Shown in pieces: positions 28,926 through 40,188 of a DNA stretch of 64,000 nucleotides. The stretch lies in the NCBI GenBank assembly GCA_004123355.1, contig SCHM01000004.1, forward strand, positions 6,537,017 through 6,601,016, given 5' to 3'. The translations under genes and the position numbers were made by a program. Position 1 is the first letter of the stretch. Each line of letters starts with the position of its first letter. Below the pieces are notes generated by a model. The model made no database searches and was not told the DNA's origin. It saw nothing but the letters and a program-made list of their open reading frames with translations. The DNA is from Amphirosellinia nigrospora (lineage: Eukaryota > Ascomycota > Sordariomycetes > Xylariales > Xylariaceae).

Positions 28926-31730
28926 AGGACGAAAGAATAAGAGTATTAGCTTTATTCGGGACGAAAAAGCTAGGAGGAAGGAATACTGTTATAAAGCCAC
29001 GCCACATTTACCTAGCCACAGTATTACCCAGCCATAGTACTTCAGGGACTTTAGGAACAAAGAGATCATCTGTATATAGCTTAGTTACGCCTACGAAGGT
29101 GGATTGAGAGGCCTTCGCGCAACAATAAGTATAGGTGACCTACCCCATACTACGAGGTCCCTGACAAGAGACATTTTTGACTTGCTTCCTGCTATCTTGA
29201 AGACTCAGGGTGTGTTCCGTAGGGCGAATATGGATCGGATAGGGGCCACAGGACTATGCCGTATTGCCATGACCATGAGAGGCGCGAGATTTGTGGTAAC
29301 GTTTGGAAAAACTAATTATGGACCAGACCATGATGATATAGCGAAATGCAATATAATTGACCTGTCGGTAACAAGATAATTCCCACAAATTTGCTCAGTG
29401 CCAAGAAATGCGTATCATGTTGTCGCGTGAGTATGACCTCACCGCCTATCTGAGCCAGGAGATATTCGCCGACAACTTCTCGGTGTGGATTTTATCAATC
29501 GTTCTCCGAGTCACCTTGTCATGAGATGTAAGATCAGGTTCCGGCTATACAAGCGAATTTTTACAACCTTCGACCTTAGCGTTTTCGAAGGCGTTTCATC
29601 TAAACTACAGAGGAGCCGTTGAAGGTGGTGGAAGCCGGTATTTCGTGTGACTTAAGCACTCTCTTATCTAGCAGACTCACGTAAGGGCATGTATGAGGTT
29701 CAGGAAGTACCCGTTAAGATGGCGTGACTGTTGTCGATCAGAAGATTAATAGGGGTTTGTTGAAATTAGGGAATAAACAAGCTAGCTTTTATGCATTCGA
29801 ATCAAATTGGGATCGGTGGAAGCTGTAGGATACGTGACGAAGCAAATAATTGAAGGATAGGTTGAATTGTTGTTGTCTATCGGATATGATCGGTAAATTG
29901 TCGAGTCTCTCGGGTGTGCGGAAAGACCAGATTTTCACCAATTTAAACACAGCAAGTTCGTCAGTAGCTCGGCGCGAAAGCTGAATATCGTCATTGCTCA
30001 TCGATAAGATATGAACCCTGTACACTAAAAGACACGGGTCTAACTAAGCCAAACATGGTTACGGGATCTCGTTTTCCTCTAGCCATATTGGGAACGCCGG
30101 TGATAGATAATGGTATTAGCTTGACGAAACTACACATTCCATCACGCCTAAGAAGTCATATACTGTAGGGACAGACATTTTTGAAAATACAGCCTGTTGA
30201 TTTGATCAAAATATGCTGGGGATATGCTTAGTAGGGTAAACGTTGAGGAAATGAGTTTCGAGAATGGTAGAAGATTCTTTCCTAGCTGAAGCCCTTTTCT
30301 CGTGGGTTCCACATAGCCAACGGGAAGTAACCTAGACAGGTTAGACTATATAAAAACTGCCGTCAAAAATGTATCTCGCAACCAATTGATGGATAGCTAT
30401 CGAACCCTATCGATTTAGAAACGATTGAATCGCATTTCTAAAAAGTAGAAATTAGTCTTAGGCAAAGGTTTCAAAGACCAAATATTTCATCTTATTCATT
30501 ATCCATGTACTCCAACATCAAGATAAGATAAATGAAACCACACAAATTGTTACACTGAAGAGTTACCAGCGGCGAGGCTTAAACACCATGTGGGGGATGC
30601 AGCGTGCCATCTGTGGATCCAGCTGCGTGGAACCGACAAGGATTCGGGCATATTTTTGGTGGCATTTGCATGTGCCAAAGAGCCTCCTTAATTGAGGTAC
30701 TTCTCAAGAATTTAAGCGCGAGAATTGCTCGCTCTCTCTTCCCTTCAAAATGTCTCCCTCAACTCTTCTTAGACTTGAGCAAAGCAGTCTCGATGTATAA
30801 GTACGAGAACACAAACCGAACGCGAATATAGCGAATATATGGGCAACTTATTGCATTTTACCGTCATTGAAAGAAACGTAGGATTTTATCTGCTTGCATT
30901 CATTGTTGTCGATTTGCCAAGAACCGAATGTCGGGTACCAAGCCCAATTCGCCCCTCGCGCTTTAGCGTTTCTCGCGAGGTATCTCTTGGTGTTTTTGAG
31001 CGGGTCTCAAATACCAGGCATTCTGAGGCTGCCTCACAGCATTTTGTCGATAACATGATGCCAAGACAGAGGAGCTCTGTTAGGCACAAACATGCCGAAT
31101 CATGGCCGAGGGCACATCTACTAATACCAATCCAGAGCCACCTACACACATGCACGGCTGAGACGAAGTACCGGTAGCCTCTAGGCTTTTCTGTACACCT
31201 AGATCCCTGCTCCTGCTTTATCTTTAGTGCCCTCTTTCCTTGACGATAAAGAATAAGGTACCGTATCTCGCCATCTCGCTCTGAAAGTCATGCAACTGAC
31301 TCCGACTGCAAAGATATCGTAGATTGGTTTCATCACGATGTTACCTGGAAAACGTGGCGTCTGCAGGACCGCCGGAAACTACCCGAACCATGCTCCTCCT
31401 CGTAGCCAATGAGATGCAATGCTCGCCCTCTCGTCATAACGAGCGAGAAGATGCGCAATTGAGTACCTCGTCATAAGAAGCATTTAATTGCCACGCACTG
31501 TCTATATAAGAAACATATATCCGGACATGAAGTAGTCTGTTTCTTAGTATCGTCAGTCTTACAGTCGATCTTGGCTCTGCCTCCCCTTTTCTTTATGGTA
31601 GCCACTAGTGAATCTCCAACCACGATGGCTTCAATAGTAAACCCAACAGCCGGAATGCCGCCGCAGATGGCGTACCGTCTGGCTCTGTGTCACGGACAAG
31701 CACTCTAAACGAGCCCCCTTAGAGCCGACG
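28926..31730. other. Transition zone without a supportable gene
   Basis: Composition returns to genic values between about 28,920 and 29,000. Short open frames at 29,104-29,379, 30,604-30,831 and 30,839-31,177 match no family I recognise. The first starts only at a TTG, and the last is overlapped by an equally long open frame on the other strand. I see no tRNA, rRNA or clear repeat. The last few hundred bases should hold the promoter of the transporter that starts at 31,731. Confidence 0.6.
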
Positions 31731-33587
31731 ATGAGCTACGACATCAACCTGCCAAACCGAACCCTGTCAAACGCAGCCAACCTCGCTGAATTCGTCGTCG
31801 AGACGCGTGAGGGTCAGATACCAGGTCCCATAGAACCTGATGGCCAACACCGGTATCGTCTCGTCACCTTCCACCCCGGTGACCCGGAAAATCCCAAGAA
31901 CTGGAGCAAGGCGTTCAAGTGGTATATCACCATGGTCGTGGCCACCACTTGCTTCGTCGTTGCCTTCGCTTCGTCGGTCATCACCCCAGACATTGACGGC
32001 GTGGCGTCAGAGTTCGGCTGTAGTAGGGAAGTCGCTCTTCTGAGTATCACATTGTTTGTTGTAGGATTTGGGATTGGTGAGCATCCTTGTACCTACTGGG
32101 GAGTTTAACTAACTGTGATGGAATAAAAGGTCCCCTAGCTTTTGCCCCTTATCTGAGGTCTATGGACGCCAGGTCATCTAGTAAGTAAATTCGAGATAGC
32201 CTTCTGCAGAGTCTTGAGTTCGCTAATACCAGATACACTGATAGCGTATCAACGCTGGCTATCGCTGTAGTGTTCGTTATTCCCTGCGCGGTCGCGAAGA
32301 ACACTGCGACACTCTTAGTCGGACGAGCGATAGACGGCATCGCATTCTCTGCGCCCATCACAATTATTGGCGGAACCCTTGCTGATCTCTGGAGGGCTGA
32401 GGAGCGCGGTATTCCCATGGCTGCCTTCTCTGCAGCCCCCTTTATCGGACCCGCAGGTAAGTAAGCTTCTCTAGCTATGCCTAAACATAGGTATTGGATT
32501 GCTACTATAAAAGTGATTAGCATCTGACACCGTAACTATCTAGTTGGTCCTTGTTGGCGGCTTCCTCTCGGACTCGCTCGGCTGGCGCTGGCTGTACTGG
32601 CTGACGCTGATCTTAGCCGGCGTCATCTGGGCTCTTATCACCTTCACCGTGCCAGAGACGTACGCGCCCACGATCCTAGCGAAGCGCGCCAAGAAGCTCC
32701 GGAAAGAGACTGGCGAGCAGGACTGGGTAACGGAACAAGACCTCGACATGCGACCACTCGGTGAACGGATGCGCATCTTCCTCATCATGCCGCTCAGGCT
32801 CCTGTTCGGCGAACTCATTGTCTTCCTTATCTCCTTATATATGTCCGTACTTTATGGATTGTTGTACATGTTCTTCATCGCTTTCCCCATCGTCTTTCAC
32901 GAGGGCAAGGGGTACACGGCTGGTCTTACGGGTCTGACTTTGTAAGCCCCCATTCGGTTTTTTTTACCTTCACTGCCGTATGATCGCCAATGGCTTTGCT
33001 CATTTGGTGGGATGAACAGCATTCCCCTCGCCATCGGCGTCGTTGCTTCCGCCATGTGCTCACCGTTCGTCAACAAACACTACGTCAAGATCATCGCGCC
33101 GTACGCAGGTCGCTTGCCGCCCGCCGAGCTAAGGCTGATTCCTATGATGTTCGCGTGTTGGTTCATACCCATCGGCCTGATAATCTTCGCCTGGACGTCG
33201 TACCCGCGCCTCATCTGGGTCGGCCCCACGCTCGCCGGCTTCCCCGTCGGGTTCGGCTTCATCTTCATCTATAACGCTGCGAATAATTACCTAGTAGACG
33301 CTTACCAAAATCGCGCGGCGTCCGCGCTTGCTTCCAAGACCTTCATCCGCTCGCTCTGGGGCGCGAGTGTAGTCTTGTTTACTCACCAGCTGTACGATCG
33401 CCTTGGCTACCAGTGGGCGAGCACCCTCCTGGCTGGTATTAGTCTGCTATGCTGCATGATCCCGTTCTTATTTTGGAAGTACGGTGAGCGCATTCGACAG
33501 CGCAGCAAGTATGCTTATGCCGGTGATGACAATGCGGATTCAAAGGGCGCCGTGTTACCCGAGAAGATGAATAATAGTCATGTTTGA
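31731..33587 (+). CDS. MFS transporter, DHA1 type (frame-broken)
   Basis: Predicted 12-segment drug:H+ antiporter-1 family membrane transporter. The start ATG at 31,731 precedes a hydrophilic N-terminus with the NPKNWS motif typical of fungal DHA1 proteins, then TM1 ([17 protein letters not shown]). Proposed introns are 32,077-32,129, 32,181-32,244, 32,457-32,543 and 32,942-33,019, all GT-AG. The exon at 32,245-32,456 carries IPCAVAKN and [12 protein letters not shown]. The 32.55-32.94 kb exon encodes the GWRWLYWL segment and the PETYAP cytosolic loop. The last exon gives the C-terminal helices and a charged tail. Two reading-frame breaks are needed: one at 32,145-32,150 (C4 run, one base short) and one near 32,546-32,552 just after the third intron. 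Sequence on both sides keeps family motifs, so I read these as indels. The substrate is unknown and cluster membership doubtful, because two unrelated genes lie between it and the biosynthetic genes. Confidence 0.8.
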
Positions 33588-34006
33588 GCGACCTGCGCGC
33601 ACTAGATCTAGGCGACTATTATTACGGCAGCCCTGTGTACCTTGAGTTCTGAGTTTTATGGTAAAGTATCTGGATGCTACGGTCCAGCTTTGCTACTCTC
33701 TCATTACCACCAAGGTACTGGGGAGAGGGCTCAAGGTCTTCCTTCTCTTCCGACTAACACTCACCCCGGCCGCATCCCGGCGCCGAATAATGCACCCCTT
33801 ATAATGATTCGGCGCCCCTACTCACATACATATTTCCTATTATAATGAGAAACATGGAACAGATCCAACTTCAATTTCGATATAGGGGTATGATTCGATA
33901 TAGAAGCGAATTGGATATACTTAATTCATAGACGGTAGACTGGCGTTTAGACATGGTGTTGGGCGTCACGGTTTGATACGTCTTTCGTGTAATTGACATT
34001 GCCGCT

Positions 34007-34013
<7 letters not shown>

Positions 34014-34037
<24 letters not shown>
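34014..34037. repeat. (AT)12 microsatellite
   Basis: Twelve AT dinucleotides directly abut the stop codon of the collagen-like gene on the minus strand and would lie at the start of its 3' untranslated region. Confidence 0.9.
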
Positions 34038-37000
34038 CATAGTACTAGCATTCTCCCGAGCTTCTTCCGTGCTTCGTCTGCTTCTTCTGCTACTTTCGTA
34101 GATCGCTCTTTTGCTACTTGAACCCTATTATCCCAATCTTCCGGAGCAAGATATAACGAACCGCGCACTAGGTCAGTGGCATCCTGTTTCCCTTTTAAGA
34201 CGGCGTGCTCGCTTTGCCTGGTCAAGTCTGCGACCATCCGCAAAACTGCCACCCTCATGTTTCTCTTTGTCGGGTCGCTTAACGCATGTAGTTGGCTAGC
34301 TTTAGAGAAAAATTCCGATAATTGCATGTCCGTAAAACCTTTCTTTTTCAAGAACATAGTTATCCCTGTCCTGAGAAAGGCGTTTGTTCTCTGGCGACGG
34401 TTGTGCGTAGGCAAGAGCACCCGCGCAGCAATTTGCCGTTTGATTGTGGTTGGGTAGCAGCGAATGCGAAGCTTAGGACCGACAGGACATTATCATTGAC
34501 AAGCACGGCCGGGTCTGATGCTTGCGGATGAAATAGGATGGCGTGAAGTGTGGGTAGGTGGGAGGAGAATAGGATTTTCAACTGCTCAAAGGAGTGCTTT
34601 GCCGGGTTTGATGGTAGCAGTTTGTCCGGCCAGGGTGCTCTGTGCAGCAGAAGTTCGATTTCACGATGTGTTGTCTGTATCAGTGAAGTCGTAAGGGCTT
34701 CGATAGCAAACCCCGAGCGAAGGGTGACTACGTTGCCGTCGCTAACGGATCCTGCCACCGTATCCCACAGTAGGCTTACTCTATTGTGTAATGCAATAGC
34801 ATCCACGATCATGTAGCCTTCAACCGGGGGGTCCATCAGACGCCGATGGGTCAGCTATTTGCCCTGATGCTACTCGTCGTTCCAAGGCAGCCATTGAGTT
34901 ATGTGTTCCCAGTAGTGACAATGATGTCTGGAGGAGTTGATCCGTAGAAGGTGACAAGAAACCTCTCCGTGGGGAGCTTTTGCCGAAGCTCCTTTGCGAC
35001 CTTTCTTTGACACAGTCTCTGGCTTCGGAGAAATTACGTGATCCCACTTGTGAGGTAGGGTTATGGCGTATCTCTCATGACTAAGATCACAATACTGCTT
35101 CTGCTGTGTAATTGATGTGACAAAGTCCTGTACGCTGTTGAATTGATGCGATTGACTGATGTCGGCTCGCGTACCAGGCATAGACTGGCTAGGCCAGAAG
35201 GAGATCTCGCTGATGAGTTTCTCGTGAGGTTCAAAATCCGGTGTATCCAAAAATAGAAGATTGGTATTGTGAGCAGCAGCAGTGGCAATAACTTCTGGAT
35301 CGCAGATATCGAAGATATCCTTTTCGCCTTGGTCGAAGAAGTGAAACCGATTCGCTAAAAATATGATTGTTTTTCCATGATAGTTGGACAAAACATTTTC
35401 CAGGGCTCCAGAATCCCGGTTCCGCTGGTAGAGACCGGCGTAAAGGGATAGATTCCATGTGTCGATCTCCATTCCAAGGGAATTGTTGATGAACCGGCAA
35501 ATTGATTGAGCTCTGTCACCCCCGGTTTCGGAGTTTGTTACCAAGAGGAAAGATGCGCCGGGATGAGTGGCATAGTGATCAGACACCTGCATCCTGATCT
35601 CAACGATATGGACAAGATTGACCTCGTATTCTCCATCAGCTCCATGCTGTTCTGGCTTCCCCAGATAAAGCTTAAGTAAGGCCGCAACATGCTGATAACT
35701 CTGGGCGCTTTTGTGAACACGGAGCTGCCGCTCTAATACTAAGCCCCCTCCACCCCGGATACCGCCAAGATTCATAGTGACTGATTCAAGCCATTGACCA
35801 GGTTCTGATTCGAGCTCTCCAAAGTCTTCAGGGAACGAGACGTCGACCTCAACAATCCGCGAGTTATGCCCGTTAAGCCCAATCGAGACACTTCCATGAT
35901 TGTAAACCTTTCATAACGTTAGTAGCCCTAAGCCCCTATAAGCCAATTATGGTAAGATGCATACCTCGAACGATAGTTTACTCTGTGATCCTTGAGCTAC
36001 CGTAGCTAAAGCTTGAAAGTTTCTCAACTCACAAGGATATTTGATCTCAATTAATGTGTTGAATTCGAAGTTCGAAATTTCCCTTTCTATCCAAGGCATG
36101 ATTGCGCTGAGGCGAATAGCTTCGTGGTGGATGAACAAAGCCCCTGTCTCTGGAATCTCGTGATCTTCTTGTTCTCGGATTCGCACTTTCAGATAACCGT
36201 CGATAGTGACTGACGAACCCTCTTTTATCGAGGGCAGAAAAGTCTGACCTTCATGTCCGTCTACCAACTTGAGCCAATCCGACTCAACCATGTTCAGTTG
36301 TATGGGGCGCGATGGAGAGGGCATTGCCCCTGCAGATCGTTGAATTAGTATCCAAGGGAACTGCGATGGCACACAAACACATACCGGAATTCCGAACTGT
36401 GATTCTTCGAATGAATAGATGTTCACCGGGTTCGAAAATTCCATCTCCATTCTCATCCTCGACGTCAAAATTTGTGAGCGCGAGACTGTACAAAGATTTA
36501 TACTCTTGACGGCTTCCATCAGACTTCTGTACAGCAATTGTTACATTGCCTTGAAGACCACCCACGCCGTTGTGAAGGACACTTGTACTTGGTGTACCGG
36601 AACGGCCATTCGAGCCATCTAAACCTTTGACTTCCTTATGTGTCTGCATCACCGGATAGTTGTCGCATCCAGTGCAGTTTCCTTGCCCACCGTGACATCT
36701 GCATGCCCCAGGGCTCACATGCTGACTGCCAAATTCATGCAATCTTGTTGCAGCTCGAGCGACCAATTGAGCCGTGTTACTACCACCAGTCACCACCTGA
36801 GTGAAACGAACTAAGCTGTTGGAGTTGGTAGTCGTATTATCGCCTCCGAGACACCGAGTAGTGCAGCTGTAAGTATAGCCAGTACATCGTTGCCTAAGTC
36901 GTGGTGATTAATATTCTTGTTCTTCCTCTATTGGCCAGTAGACATACCATTCATATCCCTCTCCCCTTTTCCTCCTCTCCCGCCGCGACCCGGCTGGCCA

Positions 37001-37813
37001 TGTTTACCTGGTCGGCCACCTTTTCCGCCGGAAAGATCCCACTTGACTGCCATGAGAAGATGCGCCTGATCCTCGTGTACAACAATCTCTATGGTGCCAC
37101 CATCTCCCCCATCTCCGCCGTTGCCGCCCTGTCCAGCACTGCTTGGGTAATCAGCTCTTCGCCACAGTTGTGGAATATTGAGGACAACGAACTCGCCACC
37201 TTGACCTCCATCAGAACCTTGCTTTCTTGTTTATCAGCTGAAAATGAAGTAGTATGTGCATTATTCATTCGTACCGTAGCCTCCGAGGTCTCTGACGCAT
37301 TTATTCCACGCCGTCCCGCCCATCGACTCCATCTTCACCATCCATTCCATCTTCGCCATTGCCACCAATTGCGGTGAGGAGTAGATCCCGGCCTACGGGC
37401 ACATCGATGGACGAAGGAAGATCGTGCGCGCTCTGAGATGCAAGAACTACTGCACGTATACCACCTTTTATCACGGGAGACTCGACAATCTGCACTGAAA
37501 GGAGGCCGGCCGGCGATCCAGGGGTCGACCCTGGGGCGTTCATTCCGGGACGCCCGTCGCGTCCATCATGTACATTCTGCGTATAGTCAGAGTACTATGT
37601 TCAAACCCATTCATTCCCCCTTCACATCAAAACAGTAGAAAGTGGTTTATTATAGGAACAAAGTTCTAGTGTGTAGGCACAGCGCCTGGATCAATGACGT
37701 ACCAAATCATAGAGTTGTAATTGACGATCGCCATGATTCCGAAGATCATGTAATCCAGTGCTTTGAGCTATGAGTCTCCCGTCTTGGCCATCAACTGAGA
37801 GTTTTACATCCAT
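34037..37813 (-). CDS. Large collagen-like glycine-rich fungal protein, DUF7932-like
   Basis: I start the gene at the ATG at 37,811-37,813, which opens with a Gly-Gln-Asp-Gly segment. An intron follows (donor GTACGT, acceptor CGCAG just before about 37,580). The N-terminal half has runs of Gly-X-X or Gly-X-Y: DGRDGRPG, GEDGMDGEDG, and between 37,240 and 36,960 GQGGNGGDGGDGG and GKGGRPGKHGQPG. The middle (36.8-35.9 kb) has VEDENGDGIFEPGEHLF, which looks like a beta-sandwich entry, and IPETGALF. A more globular part follows (35.78-34.9 kb), containing LLFLDTPDF, then a helical C-terminus. Further introns lie near 36,320-36,380 and 35,890-35,970. From memory this resembles uncharacterised fungal proteins now called DUF7932; their function is unknown, and I see no signal peptide. 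Frame breaks fall at about 37,305-37,315, 34,990-35,015, 34,890-34,910, a G6 run at 34,826-34,831, and about 34,395-34,425. Exon borders near 36.8-37.3 kb are not resolved. Confidence 0.7.
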
Positions 37814-38940
37814 CTTAAGTACGAATTATGGGGATGCATAATTGGCGACAATAGGAAGATAACTTCGTTGTTATTCATGATCAATCTCCCAAGGTGCAGA
37901 CATCTATCTGTCATTGCCTAATGAACACTGCGTATTTTAAAACCCGGCATTGTCAATCAGGGTCACTCAATTCAGCCTCACAAGATGCCGAGAACCGCCG
38001 ATGCGTTATCAGCGTTATCTTGTCGACTGGCCCTGCGTAATAGTTCCTTTGCATTTTGGCTTGTGCTGGCGACGTCACAATCATGTGTACATGAATCCTT
38101 CCAAGAGGCGTTCCCAATGCCATTGGCCTGTGTGATAAAAAGGGGTGTAGTATGCATGCATATACCCATTGCATGACCAATTACTGACTGGCCTTTTGCA
38201 CCCCTGTTTTTCCACTTCCCCGGAGAGAGCAGCGGCTTTTTAACAACATGCTCCCAAAAGTGCACTTTACGGATAACGAGCCTATGTCATACCAAACAGC
38301 GAATAGACGGGCAAAGAAAAGTATAAACTGATAAGCCAAGTGCGGGGAAATTTGTTACATGACCACTCCGGCTCTGGCTCTGCAGATTCCCCGGGTGAAG
38401 GGATATAGCAGCCTTGTATGTAACATTTTTGTGAGGCTTTGTTTGTTCCATTAGGAGCACAGGTCGTGCATCTCCGGCCATGCCACGGTCGCAGCTTAAT
38501 TACTATCTACGGTTTGCAATGAGTCGTCAACATCCCTGGACACACTGATACTAGGGCCCAGGCCAATCAAATGATCTATTTCATAAATACCTCGATTGAG
38601 ACCTATCGGGTCTCGCAGGTGGGGTGAGGGCGAAGTGGCGTTCAAAGGGATAGGCTCTCTCAAGCTTAAGGGTTTGAGAGATCAATACGACAGATATTGC
38701 AGATCATCTATGCTGTCCAGTTGGTGTTTATTCTTTCGTTTTAGTGACGTGCGACCTATCCTATAAAAGTATACTTCAGGCATAGGTGCTTCTTGGGCTT
38801 CCAGCTCTTAGGCTTTGAGCTGAGCCATTATACCCTACTCCTATTTCCAATGCCAAAATTTATTTTCAGCTCCCCGACACACGAGCTGGTGAGGGTTACA
38901 CTATGATATAAGTTTCCACGATACATCTGCCTATCTCGCA
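37814..38940. other. Intergenic region between divergent genes
   Basis: This 1.1 kb lies between the start of the collagen-like gene (minus strand) and that of the RBR ligase (plus strand), so it should carry both promoters. Short overlapping frames at 37,950-38,265 occur on both strands and match nothing. No repeat or RNA gene is seen. Confidence 0.6.
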
Positions 38941-40188
38941 ATGGAGGTCAAATGCCAAGTTATACGTCCGAAAGATGCGCGCCAGTATCGGCAGCGGAGT
39001 GTTTCAGTGCTCCCACGGTCTAGTCCGACGCAATCCTCGGCCACTAGCAGATATGTCGAACATCATGCAACTCCTGCTGCCCCACGGCCACCATCGGACC
39101 TGATTATGTCTCCGAATACGTACGAGCGGCTCGCAGCGGCTAAAAGGGCACAGAATGGGTTGACAGATCGCATAAGAGCAGAAGCTGAGCGCCAATACGG
39201 AGTATTGAGGACAATTCGGCAGTCTCGCGAGTCCGTCGTGAGAGAGAAACAAGAGCAAGAAGAAACATCGCGTCAGAAGCAGCGAGAGGGTATAGAGCAG
39301 ATGATGTTAGAATTTGAGACTCGTCGAGCGATAGAGGAAGAAGAAAGAATTGCCGAGGTTAGACGAAGAGAGGCTAGAATAGATTCTATAAGACAGTCGA
39401 TGATCCAAATGAGAGAGGAAGCTGAGCGGCAGAGACAAGTAGAGCAGGATAGAATACTCGCAGAGCATATGGAGGCAGAGGCTAGAATTGAAGAGGCACA
39501 AAGACAAGCCCAGGCAGAGGCAGAAGAGAGAGAGCGGATCCGTCGTGAACGTCTCAGAGAATGTGCAGTTTGCATGGAAGAGGATGATATGGGTGTCATG
39601 ATCCAGGCACCCTGCGCGCACTGGTATTGCCACGAAGATCTCCAAAGTAAGTTTTCTCGCACATCTATACTATGCTGAATAAAATTATGCTTAATTATAT
39701 TAACACATACATAACAAGCCGCTTTCCAGAGTGCTTCAGATAGCCGTCAGCCGTTTCATTGCTGTCGTCAGGAGGTTCCAGTAGATCTATGCACCACCAC
39801 AACGGAGGACTTTCGGGAACGGTACAGACTTATGCTATTGGAATTGACAACACCAAATCCCGTCTATTGCTCAAATCGGGCCTGCGGGGTCTTTGTGCCG
39901 CCGGCACAGTACCAAGGACCGGATGTAGCAGCTTGTCGCGCGTGTGGGTCTACGACATGCCGAATATGTCGGAATGCCACTCACGTCGGGATCTGCCCGC
40001 AGGACGTCGGCATGCAGCAAGCAGTCTCTCTTGCCACAAGTAATGGGTGGAGAGCATGTCCCAACTGCAACAACGTGATCGAGAAGTCATCAGGGTGTAA
40101 TCACATGACATGCAGATGCGGCGGACAGTTTTGCTATATCTGTGGTGGCGTCTGGGATCCTGTCAACAACATTAGCAGCGCCTTTTAA
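38941..40188 (+). CDS. RBR-type (RING-IBR-RING) E3 ubiquitin ligase
   Basis: RBR ligases take ubiquitin from E2 onto a RING2 cysteine and then to substrate. The N-terminal ~70 residues are basic and Ser/Pro-rich. Residues ~70-205 form a long Glu/Arg/Gln-rich coiled coil. RING1 begins at CAVCMEED, and CAHWYC is its Cys-x-His box. A 72 bp intron (39,647-39,718) interrupts RING1; the next exon supplies the closing Cys-Cys pair. The IBR runs from YCSNRACG to THVGIC. RING2 (CPNCNNVIEKSSGCNHMTC, CGGQFCYICG) keeps the Cys in the SSGCNH box expected to be catalytic. The frame stops at 40,186-40,188 beside a T4A4 run (40,182-40,190). In another frame the last zinc-ligand segment (GCNCQDLWYG) continues to about 40,229, so the visible stop is probably a one-base error. 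Similar IBR genes are often expanded in ascomycetes. A tie to the downstream cluster is not indicated. Confidence 0.85.

Noticed and set aside
29104-29379. 91-codon open frame just after the AT block
   Set aside because: It begins at TTG, has no recognisable motif and no splice context.
30604-31177. Adjacent frames of 75 and 112 codons upstream of the DHA1 transporter
   Set aside because: Overlapped by comparable frames on the other strand and without family features; probably promoter or leader sequence.
32181-32244. Alternative acceptor at 32,232 for the second intron of the DHA1 gene
   Set aside because: It would create a stop at the junction; the acceptor at 32,244 keeps the frame and the family spacing.
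31731-40188. Assigning the DHA1 transporter, collagen-like gene and RBR ligase to the metabolite cluster
   Set aside because: They are separated from it by 5.6 kb of repeat-bearing DNA, and two of the three have no plausible role in it.
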